Positions 11,103 through 19,770 of a stretch of DNA of 64,000 nucleotides are shown here, piece after piece (the first letter of the stretch is position 1; every line of letters starts with the position of its first letter). A program made the position numbers and the translations under genes. The DNA comes from Marinobacter adhaerens HP15 (GTDB lineage Bacteria; Pseudomonadota; Gammaproteobacteria; Pseudomonadales; Oleiphilaceae). A model generated the notes under the pieces. That model was not told where the DNA came from. It saw nothing but the letters and a program-made list of their open reading frames with translations, and ran no database searches. The stretch lies in the NCBI RefSeq assembly GCF_000166295.1, contig NC_017506.1, forward strand, positions 496,001 to 560,000. Reading direction: 5' to 3'.

Positions 11103-12214
11103 TCGAGAACCGCGACAGGGCCATGATGGCGCGGGCTGTCCAGCTTGCCTGGCGCGGTCGGTACTCTACCCACCCTAATCCCCGGGTTGGGTGTGTCATT
11201 GCCCGGGGAGATCTGGTCCTTGGCGAGGGGTGGCATGAACGTGCCGGAGAAGCCCACGCCGAGACCCGTGCCCTGAGCCAGGCCGGTCCGGATGCCCGGG
11301 GTGCGACAGCGTATGTAACACTGGAGCCGTGTAGCCATTTTGGCCGGACGCCGCCCTGCGCCAGGGCGCTGATTGATGCTGGTGTTGCCCACGTCTACGC
11401 CGCAACCAAGGACCCGAACCCCTCGGTGTCTGGCCGGGGGCTGGATATGCTCAGGGAAGCTGGAATCCGGGTTACTGAAGGCCTGCTGGCGGAAGAAGCT
11501 GCCCGCCTGAATCCGGGCTTCATGAAACGCATGAACACCGGCCGACCCTGGGTGCGGCTCAAAATGGCGGCAAGTCTTGATGGCCGTACCGCCATGGCTT
11601 CCGGCGAGAGCCAGTGGATTACCGGTCCTGAGGCACGTCGGGATGTCCAGCGTCTGAGAGCGATCAGTGATGCCATTCTGACCGGTGTCGGAACCGTGCT
11701 CGCCGACGACCCCTCATTGACGGTCCGGCGCGAGGAACTGGGGGATATTGGCGACGCGACGGAGCCGTCCAGGCAGCCGCTTCGGGTGATTGCCGACCGC
11801 GACGCGCGCACACCGTCGTCTGCGAAGATCCTTCAAGGCGGTAACGTGCAGGTGTTCTGTGCGTCATCCACGCTGGCCACTGCGCCGGCCCAGGATCTCG
11901 CGGCCCTGGGCATCAGCCTTACCGGTGTCGCCTGGAAAGATAACGGGATCGACCTGGCCGAGCTGCTGGACTCGTTAGGCGAGCTCGGAATCAACGAGCT
12001 GCTGGTCGAGGCGGGGCCTACTCTGGCCGGCACCTTTATTAACGAAAATCTGGTCGACGAACTCTGGCTCTATCAGGCGCCGGTTTTCCTCGGCAGCACG
12101 GGACGTCCGACCGCACATCTGCCACTGGAGACCATGGCAGACAAGGTACAATGGAAGGTGCTGGACCGACGTCAGGTAGGTGAGGATCAGCGTCTGATCC
12201 TCACTCGCCGGTAA
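11099..12214 (+). CDS. ribD: Bifunctional riboflavin pyrimidine deaminase/reductase
   Basis: Catalyses the second and third steps of riboflavin synthesis: deamination and then NADPH-dependent ribosyl reduction of the GTP-derived pyrimidine. The N-terminal deaminase zinc site is visible as HAETRAL (His/Glu) and [13 protein letters not shown] (two Cys). The C-terminal reductase domain starts near residue 147 ([16 protein letters not shown]) and ends with [13 protein letters not shown]. 371 residues, full length. Coupled to nrdR by the ATGA overlap at 11099. Confidence 0.96.
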   Translation: MIENRDRAMMARAVQLAWRGRYSTHPNPRVGCVIARGDLVLGEGWHERAGEAHAETRALSQAGPDARGATAYVTLEPCSHFGRTPPCARALIDAGVAHVYAATKDPNPSVSGRGLDMLREAGIRVTEGLLAEEAARLNPGFMKRMNTGRPWVRLKMAASLDGRTAMASGESQWITGPEARRDVQRLRAISDAILTGVGTVLADDPSLTVRREELGDIGDATEPSRQPLRVIADRDARTPSSAKILQGGNVQVFCASSTLATAPAQDLAALGISLTGVAWKDNGIDLAELLDSLGELGINELLVEAGPTLAGTFINENLVDELWLYQAPVFLGSTGRPTAHLPLETMADKVQWKVLDRRQVGEDQRLILTRR

Positions 12215-12278
12215 TCCATAAACTCAGGTTGTTCCGGCAGCAATTATTTGCCGGAGCGCCGCAAGGGTGCAAAACCAT

Positions 12279-13394
12279 ATGGCACTGAACAGCATTGAAG
12301 ACATCATTGAAGATATTCGTCAGGGCAAGATGGTCATACTGATGGATGACGAAGATCGCGAGAACGAGGGCGATCTCGTGATGGCTGCTGAGCATTGCAC
12401 GGCCGAAGCCATCAATTTCATGGCTCGTTTTGGTCGTGGCCTGATCTGTATGCCGATGACCCGGGATCGCTGCAAGCAACTGGGCTTGCCGTTGATGGTC
12501 CAGCAGAACGCCTCCGGCTTCGGAACCAAGTTTACCCTCTCGATTGAGGCTGCCGTGGGTGTGACCACTGGCATCTCGGCGGCAGACCGTGCACGCACGG
12601 TGCAGGCAGCGGTAGCACGCAATGCAAAAGCCAGTGATCTGGTTCAGCCTGGCCATATTTTCCCGTTGATGTCTGATCCCGGCGGTGTTTTGAGCCGCGC
12701 GGGGCACACCGAAGCATCCTGTGACCTCGCCGCACTGGCAGGTTGCGAGCCGGCCGGCGTGATCTGCGAGATCATGAATGACGACGGCTCTATGGCCCGC
12801 CGCGAAGACCTGGAGCGATTCGCCGAAGAGCACGACCTGAAGATTGGCACCATTGCCGATCTGATCCACTACCGCACCATGAACGAGCGAACCGTTGAGT
12901 GTGTTGAAGAAAACGACCTCGACACCGAGTACGGCGTGTTCAAGCTTCGGACATACCGCGACAATATCCAGGGAGCCACCCATCTGGCGATGTTGATGGG
13001 AGACATTTCTCCCGATGAGCCGGTATATGTTCGGGTCCACATCACGGACACCCTTCGGGACCTCCTCGGTGCGCGCCGCAAGGATTCTCGCAGCTGGCCC
13101 CTGCATCACGCCCTTGAAAAGGTGGCAGAGGAAGGCCGGGGCGCGGTCGTCCTGCTGAACAGCGCCGAGGACAGCTACAACCTGGAAGACCGGATCCAGG
13201 AATTCTTTGATGAAGGTAAGGGCTCCTCCGGCAAGGGAAGCTCCGGCGTTTACTTCACGGTAGGTACCGGCTCCCAGATTCTCCGGGATATTGGTGTTGG
13301 CAAAATGCGCCTGCTGAGCCCGCCGATCAAATTTTCCGCCATTTCCGGTTTCGATCTGGAAGTGGTCGAATACGTTCCCTACACCCCCGAATGA
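12279..13394 (+). CDS. ribB: 3,4-dihydroxy-2-butanone-4-phosphate synthase with degenerate GTP cyclohydrolase II domain (RibBX type)
   Basis: Makes the four-carbon precursor of lumazine from ribulose 5-phosphate. The N-terminal ~205 residues are a complete DHBP synthase with the acidic metal/substrate loop [11 protein letters not shown] and [13 protein letters not shown]. The C-terminal half has the GTP cyclohydrolase II fold, but the zinc-cysteine stretch of active RibA (ECLTGD...CDCG) is replaced by [19 protein letters not shown] with no cysteines. GTP cyclohydrolase activity is therefore not expected, and a separate ribA should exist elsewhere. I chose ATG 12279 because [10 protein letters not shown] fits the family; a GTG at 12267 would add four residues. 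No FMN riboswitch was recognised; a 7-bp hairpin lies at 12233-12255. Confidence 0.93.
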   Translation: MALNSIEDIIEDIRQGKMVILMDDEDRENEGDLVMAAEHCTAEAINFMARFGRGLICMPMTRDRCKQLGLPLMVQQNASGFGTKFTLSIEAAVGVTTGISAADRARTVQAAVARNAKASDLVQPGHIFPLMSDPGGVLSRAGHTEASCDLAALAGCEPAGVICEIMNDDGSMARREDLERFAEEHDLKIGTIADLIHYRTMNERTVECVEENDLDTEYGVFKLRTYRDNIQGATHLAMLMGDISPDEPVYVRVHITDTLRDLLGARRKDSRSWPLHHALEKVAEEGRGAVVLLNSAEDSYNLEDRIQEFFDEGKGSSGKGSSGVYFTVGTGSQILRDIGVGKMRLLSPPIKFSAISGFDLEVVEYVPYTPE

Positions 13395-13441
13395 TAAACC
13401 CGGTCGTGGCCCCGATGCCGCGACACGTGAAGGAGCCATCG

Positions 13442-13918
13442 ATGGCAGATATCAGAGTAATTGAAGGTGATTTTACCGAGTGCAGCGGGCGCTATGCGCT
13501 TGTAGTGGGCCGTTTTAACGGCTTTGTTGTGGAAAGCCTGGTCGAGGGCGCGCTGGATACCCTGCGCCGTCACGGTATTTCCGATGACGACGTCACCATC
13601 GTCCGCGTGCCGGGAGCCTATGAAATGCCCCTGGCCGTCAAGCGCGTTGCCGAAACCGGCGAGTACGATGCGATTATTGCCCTGGGTGCAGTTATCCGTG
13701 GCGGCACTCCGCATTTCGAGTATGTTGCCGGCGAGGCCTCCAGCGGCCTTGGCGCGGTCAGTCTTGATACCGACGTGCCGGTAACCTTCGGTGTGCTGAC
13801 GGTGGATTCCATCGAACAGGCCATCGAGCGTTCCGGAACCAAGGCCGGTAACAAGGGTGCCGAAGCGGCAATCACCGCCCTTGAAATGGTCAGCCTGTTC
13901 AAGAAGCTGGGTGAGTAA
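13442..13918 (+). CDS. ribH: 6,7-dimethyl-8-ribityllumazine synthase
   Basis: Penultimate riboflavin step: joins the pyrimidine from the RibD branch with the butanone phosphate made by the upstream gene. Forms a large capsid-like oligomer in the family. The 158-residue product shows [31 protein letters not shown] and the active-site [14 protein letters not shown]. The start is ATG 13442, with AAGGAG at 13429-13434 seven bases upstream; the frame is open further upstream, but that sequence does not match the family. The stop overlaps the nusB ATG by one base. Confidence 0.97.
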   Translation: MADIRVIEGDFTECSGRYALVVGRFNGFVVESLVEGALDTLRRHGISDDDVTIVRVPGAYEMPLAVKRVAETGEYDAIIALGAVIRGGTPHFEYVAGEASSGLGAVSLDTDVPVTFGVLTVDSIEQAIERSGTKAGNKGAEAAITALEMVSLFKKLGE

Positions 13919-14394
13919 TGAGCGAAACCGAAGGTACATCACCGCAGCCGGCTCCGTCTGGCCAACCGAAAGCCGGTGATAGACGCCGTGCCAGGGCCCT
14001 CGCTATGCAGGGGCTCTATCAGCGTCATTTCAGCAAGACGGCGATTTCTGACATTGAAGCCGAGTTCATGGTCGACAATGACATGAGCAAGGTCGACCTG
14101 CTGTATTTCCGGGATCTGCTCCGTGGGGTACATCGCGAGCAGGGCGAACTGGACAAGCTGATCGAGCCGTTCCTGGATCGGCCTATTAAAGAGGTTGATC
14201 CCGTGGAACTGGCGATTGTCCGCCTGGGAGCCTATGAGCTCAAGCATCGGCTTGATGTGCCCTACAAGGTGGTCATTAACGAGGGCATTGAAATGGCCAA
14301 GCGCTTTGGTGGCACCGAGGGCCATAAATTTGTTAACAGCATTCTCGACAAGCTGAGCGGCCGACTCCGGCTTGCCGAGACCCGCGCTCGCTAG
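13918..14394 (+). CDS. nusB: Transcription antitermination factor NusB
   Basis: RNA-binding partner of NusE (S10) in the boxA complex that protects rRNA transcription from Rho. 158 residues, all-helical; the family signature ARALAMQGLYQRHF is near 25-40 and PYKVVINEGIEMAKRFGG near the C-terminus. The ~20 N-terminal residues (SETEGTSPQPAPSGQ) are a low-complexity extension compared with E. coli (139 residues). The ribH-nusB order is conserved in gammaproteobacteria. Matching boxA elements occur in the rRNA operon in this same window. Confidence 0.96.
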   Translation: MSETEGTSPQPAPSGQPKAGDRRRARALAMQGLYQRHFSKTAISDIEAEFMVDNDMSKVDLLYFRDLLRGVHREQGELDKLIEPFLDRPIKEVDPVELAIVRLGAYELKHRLDVPYKVVINEGIEMAKRFGGTEGHKFVNSILDKLSGRLRLAETRAR

Positions 14395-14397
14395 TCG

Positions 14398-15354
14398 ATG
14401 GGCGAATTCGAGCTGATTCGCCGTTACTTTCTGCCGCTTGCCGGGCGGCAGGAATCCGGATCCCTGATCCTGGGCCCAGGGGACGATTGCGCGATTCAGC
14501 GTATTCCCGCAGGCCGGGACCTTGTCTTTTCTGTGGACGCCCTCGTGGAGGGTGTCCACTTTCCCCGAAACTACCGTCCCGATTATCTGGGCTGGCGAGC
14601 ACTTGCCGCCGCTGCCAGCGATCTTGCTGCCATGGGTGCCGACCCGGAATGTTTCACGCTTGCACTGACGCTGCCAGCCGTGGATAAGCAGTGGCTTGAA
14701 GACTTCTCGATGGGATTGCGAAAGGCCAGCGAGGCGTTTGGTCTGGAGCTGGCCGGCGGGGATACCACCTCCGGGCCGCTCACCCTGAGCCTGCAGGTGC
14801 ATGGCACTGTAGAGCAGGGGGCCGGGATTCGACGCTCCGGCGCCCGTCCCGGAGATCTGATTGCCGTGTCCGGAACCCTGGGGGATGCCGGCGCCGCTTT
14901 AGACTATCTTTCGGAGCCTGCCCCTTCCGCTGACATGCTTGCCGTGCTTGAGCGCTATCACCATCCCTGGCCGAGACTGGATCTGGCAGGTGCTATACGC
15001 CAATATGCCACTGCGGCGGTTGATATCTCTGATGGCTTGCTGGCAGATCTCGGGCACATTCTTTCCGCATCAGGGGTCGGTGCCCGGATCGAGAGTGCCA
15101 GGATGCCTCTTTCGCCAGCGCTTATTCGCCTGAAGGGTGAGAAGGCCCTGGACTGTGCACTGCGCTCCGGAGACGATTACGAACTGTGCCTGTGTTTCTC
15201 GCGAGAAAACTGGGAGCGTGCCCCGGAATCACTGAAGCGCCAACTCACCGTGATCGGCTTCGTTGAAGCTGAGCCGGGCCTGTATCTCGACGGTGTCGAT
15301 TGCAGTTTGGAAGCGGTGCCCGCCGGGTTTGACCATTTCAGGAGTGAATTATGA
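14398..15354 (+). CDS. thiL: Thiamine-monophosphate kinase
   Basis: Phosphorylates thiamine monophosphate to the active cofactor thiamine diphosphate, using ATP. 318 residues of the AIR synthase/ThiL fold: GPGDDCAI (metal and phosphate loop) near 30, VDALVEGVHF, AAAASDLAAMGA, ELAGGDTTSG, AVDISDGLLADLGH and SGDDYELCL. Start ATG 14398 is 3 bases after the nusB stop, and the stop overlaps the pgpA start by four bases, so it is co-transcribed with both. Confidence 0.96.
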   Translation: MGEFELIRRYFLPLAGRQESGSLILGPGDDCAIQRIPAGRDLVFSVDALVEGVHFPRNYRPDYLGWRALAAAASDLAAMGADPECFTLALTLPAVDKQWLEDFSMGLRKASEAFGLELAGGDTTSGPLTLSLQVHGTVEQGAGIRRSGARPGDLIAVSGTLGDAGAALDYLSEPAPSADMLAVLERYHHPWPRLDLAGAIRQYATAAVDISDGLLADLGHILSASGVGARIESARMPLSPALIRLKGEKALDCALRSGDDYELCLCFSRENWERAPESLKRQLTVIGFVEAEPGLYLDGVDCSLEAVPAGFDHFRSEL

Positions 15355-15878
15355 GTCAGGAAGGCGAGACCCCGGAACCGGAGGCGCCGGCAGTCATACT
15401 CCCGCCGGGATTCTTGCGTAACCCGGTGCATCTGCTCGCTTTTGGTTTTGGCAGCGGTGCAACGGCGAGGGCGCCCGGCACCTGGGGCAGCCTGGCCGCC
15501 ATTCCGCTGTGGTACGTCTTCGCCTGGTTACCGCCCGTGGGCTACTGGCTGGTGGTACTGGCTGCTTTTATCGTAGGTATCTGGCTCTGCGGAAAGACGG
15601 CTGAAGACCTGAAGGTTCACGACCATGGCGGCATTGTGTGGGACGAATTCGTCGGGATGTGGATTGCCCTTGGCCTCTTCCCTGACACTATCTATGGGGT
15701 TCTGGGGGCGTTCGTTCTGTTCCGGCTTTTTGACATTGCAAAACCGTGGCCCATCAATTGGCTGGACCAACACCTGCCTGGTGGTCTGGGTATTATGGTT
15801 GACGATGTTATTGCCGGCGTCATGGCCCTGATCTGCCTTTGGGCAGTAGACGTGTGGCTGGTGCCCGTCATGGTCTAG
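15351..15878 (+). CDS. pgpA: Phosphatidylglycerophosphatase A
   Basis: Inner-membrane phosphatase that dephosphorylates phosphatidylglycerol phosphate to phosphatidylglycerol. 175 residues with three to four hydrophobic segments; the family motifs GFGSGATARAPGTWGSL, VWDEFVGMWIAL and RLFDIAKPWPI are all present, and the acidic DEF residues belong to the proposed metal site. ATGA overlap with thiL. It closes the nrdR-to-pgpA operon. Confidence 0.95.
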   Translation: MSQEGETPEPEAPAVILPPGFLRNPVHLLAFGFGSGATARAPGTWGSLAAIPLWYVFAWLPPVGYWLVVLAAFIVGIWLCGKTAEDLKVHDHGGIVWDEFVGMWIALGLFPDTIYGVLGAFVLFRLFDIAKPWPINWLDQHLPGGLGIMVDDVIAGVMALICLWAVDVWLVPVMV

Positions 15879-15886
15879 ACGGGCAC
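15861..15886. other. Perfect 9-bp hairpin at the pgpA 3' end
   Basis: GTGCCCGTC (15861-15869) pairs with GACGGGCAC (15878-15886) across the pgpA stop codon, in the 17-base convergent gap with the small minus-strand gene. Without a T-run it is only a possible bidirectional stop. Confidence 0.4.
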
Positions 15887-15895
15887 GAAGGCCTG

Positions 15896-16099
15896 TCAAT
15901 GAAGCTGTTGTTCTTCCGGCAGCATACGGACCACGTGCAGAAAGCGCTTGAGGCCTGTTTCCGCCCGCTCCCGTGAAGCGAACGGGCCACTGTCAAACCC
16001 TTCCCGGGTGGTAAAGTACCATTTGCTCCCTACGCAGAAGAATCGACTACTGCGAAAGGGAACCGGCCCTTCTTCTCCGGTCCTGCGATGGGTGTCCAT
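15896..16099 (-). CDS. Small DUF6316-like protein of unknown function
   Basis: A 67-residue soluble protein, rich in Arg, Phe and Glu. The central part FRSSRFFCVGSKWYFTTREG followed by DSGPFASRERAETGL resembles the DUF6316 family as I recall it: a short aromatic RxDRFF...WYFxTREG core. Its function is not known. I chose ATG 16099 because CAGGAGA lies four bases upstream on the minus strand and the residues upstream of it do not look conserved. It converges on pgpA and diverges from the DUF2057 lipoprotein. Confidence 0.72.
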   Translation of the reverse strand: MDTHRRTGEEGPVPFRSSRFFCVGSKWYFTTREGFDSGPFASRERAETGLKRFLHVVRMLPEEQQLH

Positions 16100-16368
16100 G
16101 GCGTCTCCTGTACTGCCCGCTTTTCGTTCTTGCTTCTCGGGCGCCGCGTTAATATCTGCCGATCTGTTTAAAATTAACCCAATTCGGGGCGAATTCAACA
16201 TTTTTTTACAATTTTACGGGTTGCGTCTCAATCGGGATCAGCAATGAAGAATCCGGAATGGGCCGCCAAAGCGCGCTGTTGTCTTGCCCTTGTCAGATGC
16301 ACTCGTCAGAATGCTACGAAACTGGCGCCAGCCTGACGCCATTTCCATCCTCATGCCAAGGAGACTAA

Positions 16369-17064
16369 ATGAACATTTCTCATGTGATCCGTGTTTTTCA
16401 ATCAACAGGACAGGGTTGGCGTCGAGCTGTCGCACGCGTTCGCGCTGGACTGGTTGCAGTGGCTGTATTGTCTCTGGCGGGATGTGCTTCCAGTGTCAGC
16501 GTTGTGGAAACCTGGGAAGGCAACCCGGCGGCAGCGTCCAATGCCGCCACGCTTGAGGCGCCAGGCGAAATCCGGGTGACCCGGGTGAATGGCCGCGTTA
16601 TGACCAACTTCCTGATGGACGACCTGGCGCTCGACTACGCTTTGCTTCCCGGCGAAAACGAGGTTGTTTTTGTCTACAAGACGATCTGGGCGAAAAGCAC
16701 CGTGGTCAGAAACGGAGAATCGAAAGTTCACGTAATTGAGAGCGAGCCCCAGGTTGTTCGTTTCGAAGCAGAAGCCGGTGAAACCTATCGTTTCGACTTT
16801 GATCAGCCGGAGTCTCGTCAGGAAGCCGAGCAGGAAATGCCGGAGTTCTCCGCTGCTATCGTTTCTTCTGCCGGAATGACCGTGGCAAGCTCAACCGTTT
16901 GGGATGGGGAAGAGCAAATGGCCGCTTCCCGCACGCCGATTCCGGCGTCTTCGTCCGACGGCACGCCGGTTAGCGGTGATAATGCGCTTGAACTGCTCAA
17001 AGCCATCTGGGAAACAGCGAGTGATGAGGAGAAGAAGGCGTTTCTTCGTTGGGCGTTCGAATAA
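16369..17064 (+). CDS. DUF2057 family lipoprotein
   Basis: 231-residue envelope protein. A basic N-terminus is followed by a hydrophobic stretch and a lipobox LAGC near residue 40, so it should be lipidated; Ser-Ser after the Cys suggests the outer membrane. The rest matches the DUF2057 (YccT-like) pattern: a small-residue leader, VNGR, then a region on being held at baseline strength (LLPGENEVVFVYKTIW) and EAEAGETYRFDF. The role of the family is unknown. AAGGAG stands 6 bases before ATG 16369. The 269-base gap in front (16100-16368) is AT-rich around 16200-16220 and probably holds its promoter; I saw no clear boxes. Confidence 0.78.
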   Translation: MNISHVIRVFQSTGQGWRRAVARVRAGLVAVAVLSLAGCASSVSVVETWEGNPAAASNAATLEAPGEIRVTRVNGRVMTNFLMDDLALDYALLPGENEVVFVYKTIWAKSTVVRNGESKVHVIESEPQVVRFEAEAGETYRFDFDQPESRQEAEQEMPEFSAAIVSSAGMTVASSTVWDGEEQMAASRTPIPASSSDGTPVSGDNALELLKAIWETASDEEKKAFLRWAFE

Positions 17065-17081
17065 CCCGAGACTTGCTTGAG

Positions 17082-17112
17082 CGTTTCCGCGGCCCGTTCA
17101 GGCCCGGAAACG
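17082..17112. terminator. Possible bidirectional terminator hairpin
   Basis: CGTTTCCG (17082-17089) and CGGAAACG (17105-17112) with an inner GGCC/GGCC pair and one bulged C, about 12 bp in all. It sits in the convergent junction of the lipoprotein and WS/DGAT genes and overlaps the end of the latter. The flanking T content is low. Confidence 0.4.
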
Positions 17113-18627
17113 TTTCAGGGCTTTCTTGAGAAGGCCCTCCATCGCGGTCATGGCATCATCTGCGAGGGTCTGTGTTGGGGAGGCTGCGATGGGTTCTTTG
17201 GTTTCCTCTGTTCCGAGCCGTTCCATGGCTGCTTCAATGGCGTTGAGGCTTTCATCCACGTGAGCCTGCAATGACTCTCCTTGGGCCACCACATCGGGGC
17301 AGGTGGTGAAATTCAGTGTCAGCCTTCCCTCATAGCTCACCGCTACAATCACCAGTCCCATACTGTCGAACAGCGGCGCCGTATTGTATTGCTGAACCAG
17401 GCGTGCACCCTGCAGATACAGTGGAACCTGTGGTCCGGGAACGTTGGTGATTGGCAGATTGAATACTGGCTGGTAACGCTGGGCAATTTGCAATTCCGAG
17501 TAAAGTCTTGCGGACAGCGCCAGCATGGTTGAAGGCAGCAGTTCCGTCAGCCGATCTGCAGCAATAGCCTCCCGGTAGGGCTCCGAGGCAACCGCGTTCC
17601 AGTGTATGCGCCGTATCCGCTGGGCAGGATTGGTTTCATCGGTCGCCAGATCCAGCAGCATGGCAGACATCTGGTTCCCGGTGGCTCGGCGCAGGCTGTT
17701 GGAACGAACCGAAATCGGTGTCATTGCCACCAGGGACTTGTCGGCATTCGCGCCCTCGCTGATCAGATAGCGCTTCAGGGCCTCGGCACAAAGGCCCAAA
17801 ACCACATCGTTCAGTGTTACGTCCCCGAGAAACGCCTTGATCGCCTTCAGGCGCGAAAGCTCCACGCTGGCGGCGACAATCTGCCGATTTGCCGTAATCT
17901 GCCGATTGAAAGGGCTGTTTGGGGCGGAAAACAGGGGCAGCGGGAGGGGCAGTTTGCGTAATTGCTTCTGGATCAGTCCCCGGGCTGTCGCCTCGGCTGC
18001 GTTGAACGCCAGAGAGGTGAACTGCAGTGGCGTGCGAATGATGTTCGCACCGGCCTGAAGCATGACCCGTTCTTCCGAGGGTTCTGGTCTGGGCTGCCAG
18101 GGTCGAGGTGGCGCAATCGGGCTGGGCTCGGGCGTATACTCCAGCAGTTTGCCAATAATCTCCTCGCCACTGAATGCGTCGATGGCAGCGTGGTGCAATT
18201 TGACGATCAAAGCGAAGCCATCACTGCCGGTGTCCTCCTCGTCCAGTTTGAAACCGTCTACGAAGGTGATGTGCCACAGCGGGCGGTCCCTTTTCAGAGG
18301 TTCTTCCAGAATCCGTGAGGCCAGCGTCATCAGGCTTGCCTTGCGGCCGTGTTCGCCAAGATTAACGTAGGCGAGGTGGCGCTCGATGCTGAAATCGGGG
18401 TCATCAATCCAGTAGGGGCGGCCCAGGCGCAGGGGAATTTCTTTCAGGCGTTGCCGGAAAACCGGCACAACATGCAGGCGGCTTCGAAGGTAGGCGACAA
18501 AGGTGCTGAAGGCCAGCGGTTTCTCCCTTTCGGAAGCATCGAAGAGGTAGATGCCTCCGATGTGCATCGGTGTCGTTTCCGACTCGAGATACAGGAACGA
18601 GGCATCCAGTTCCGACAGTTGCCGCAT
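17098..18627 (-). CDS. Wax ester synthase/diacylglycerol acyltransferase (WS/DGAT)
   Basis: Membrane-associated acyltransferase that joins fatty acyl-CoA to fatty alcohols or diacylglycerol, making storage wax esters or triacylglycerols. 509 residues from ATG 18627, which has GGGAG eight bases upstream; MRQLSELDASFLYLES is the classic family start. The catalytic HHxxxD is present as H145-H146-A-A-I-D150, but the usual following Gly is Ala151 (HHAAIDAFSG). The later TLNDVVLGLCAEAL (ND motif) and the C-terminal NVPGPQVPLYLQGA are intact. Marinobacter genomes carry several paralogues; which one this is, and its substrate, cannot be told here. Confidence 0.92.
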   Translation of the reverse strand: MRQLSELDASFLYLESETTPMHIGGIYLFDASEREKPLAFSTFVAYLRSRLHVVPVFRQRLKEIPLRLGRPYWIDDPDFSIERHLAYVNLGEHGRKASLMTLASRILEEPLKRDRPLWHITFVDGFKLDEEDTGSDGFALIVKLHHAAIDAFSGEEIIGKLLEYTPEPSPIAPPRPWQPRPEPSEERVMLQAGANIIRTPLQFTSLAFNAAEATARGLIQKQLRKLPLPLPLFSAPNSPFNRQITANRQIVAASVELSRLKAIKAFLGDVTLNDVVLGLCAEALKRYLISEGANADKSLVAMTPISVRSNSLRRATGNQMSAMLLDLATDETNPAQRIRRIHWNAVASEPYREAIAADRLTELLPSTMLALSARLYSELQIAQRYQPVFNLPITNVPGPQVPLYLQGARLVQQYNTAPLFDSMGLVIVAVSYEGRLTLNFTTCPDVVAQGESLQAHVDESLNAIEAAMERLGTEETKEPIAASPTQTLADDAMTAMEGLLKKALKRFRA

Positions 18628-18703
18628 CAGAGAGCTCCCTTCGGCGTTGGTTTCAGCTGCAGTATAAACGAAGTGTCGGGTCAAACGGTTGACTCATTTG
18701 CCT

Positions 18704-18730
18704 GGTATGACTCCGAGTTGGAGTCATACC
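18704..18730. other. Perfect 11-bp inverted repeat between lysR and the WS/DGAT gene
   Basis: GGTATGACTCC (18704-18714) and GGAGTCATACC (18720-18730), loop GAGTT. It begins 13 bases after the LysR stop on the minus strand. There is no T-run on that strand, so it could be a weak terminator or a protein-binding dyad. Confidence 0.5.
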
Positions 18731-18743
18731 ATTTGCTTTATTT

Positions 18744-19655
18744 TCAGCCTGTTAGCCAGTCTGAAACGGCTCCCTCCGCGCTGAGTCGGTCCCAGAACCA
18801 CATCAGGGCCTTGCCCTGGTCCTCGGCATGCCTGGCCAGGTGCAGTTTGATTGGTTGGCGCGATTCCTGAACTTCCTTGATGACCAGTTTGCCTTCCTTC
18901 AGTTCTGCGCTGATTCGTGCCCTTGGTAACCATCCCACGCCGAGGCCGGCTACCTGTATGGCGATCTTCTGGTCAATATTGGCCACCGTCAGGGTTCGCT
19001 GGCGGTGGAATATGCCGGCGTGGCCCGGAGGCAGGGACCTTGATGTATCTGCAGCGACGGCTGCCGGATAACGGGAGATATCTTCCTCGGAAAGCGGGGC
19101 TTGGGCATCGGCCAGGGGGTGATCGGCGGCAACGGCGAATACGAATGTCATGTCGCCCAGGGATTGGGTTGTGTAGTTTCCCGCAGGCTTGCTGAAATTA
19201 TCGGCGCCGATGATCAGATCCACGCGGCGGCTTTGCAGAGCATCCCAGGTTCCGGCAAAGACCTCTTCCACAATTTGTACATCTACCGGTACGCCCAGCT
19301 CATAGAATTCCTGGATTGCCGGAAACAGGCATTCCGCCGGCAGCAGTGAGTTGAACCCGATCCGTAACCGCGTTTCCCAGCCCTGGGCGACCTGGCGTGT
19401 GGTGTGCGCGAGGTTTTCTGCCGCCTCGAGCAGTGTGCGACCCTCTTCCAGAAGGTAGCGGCCGGCCGGTGTCAGTCGGGCGCGGTGACCGGTTCGGTCG
19501 TAAATGGCGACATTCAGGTCCTCTTCCAGCTTCTGCACGGTGTAACTGATGGCGGAGGGAACCCGGAACAGTTCGTTGGCGGCACCGGCGAAACTGCCTT
19601 TGCGGTCAATGGCATCAAGGACTTTGAGGGCGTCAATGGTGATGGCTGTATGCAT
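18744..19655 (-). CDS. LysR-family transcriptional regulator
   Basis: 303 residues: an N-terminal winged helix-turn-helix (about 7-65; LKVLDAIDRKGSFAGAANEL, then AISYTVQKLEEDL) and a periplasmic-binding-protein-like effector domain. It is divergent from the glutathionyl-hydroquinone reductase gene with 115 bases between the starts, the standard layout for a LysR regulator controlling its neighbour, so a quinone or electrophile inducer is a reasonable guess. No T-N11-A dyad could be assigned with confidence. The ligand is unknown. Confidence 0.9.
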   Translation of the reverse strand: MHTAITIDALKVLDAIDRKGSFAGAANELFRVPSAISYTVQKLEEDLNVAIYDRTGHRARLTPAGRYLLEEGRTLLEAAENLAHTTRQVAQGWETRLRIGFNSLLPAECLFPAIQEFYELGVPVDVQIVEEVFAGTWDALQSRRVDLIIGADNFSKPAGNYTTQSLGDMTFVFAVAADHPLADAQAPLSEEDISRYPAAVAADTSRSLPPGHAGIFHRQRTLTVANIDQKIAIQVAGLGVGWLPRARISAELKEGKLVIKEVQESRQPIKLHLARHAEDQGKALMWFWDRLSAEGAVSDWLTG

Positions 19656-19770
19656 GTTCGAATTATCTGAGGTTGTTGGCCAGAAATGCTTGTTTGAGAG
19701 CGTAGCAGGGTCCCCGGTATTCTGCCTGTATTGATTTCATCATGTTCAGGAATTTTAACGGGAGGGCTTT

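Noticed and set aside
12215-12278. FMN riboswitch in front of ribB
   Set aside because: The 64-base gap is too short and lacks the RFN core; only a 7-bp hairpin is present.
12201-13439. A 412-codon minus-strand frame over ribB
   Set aside because: It mirrors the codon bias of the gene on the other strand and has no recognisable motifs.
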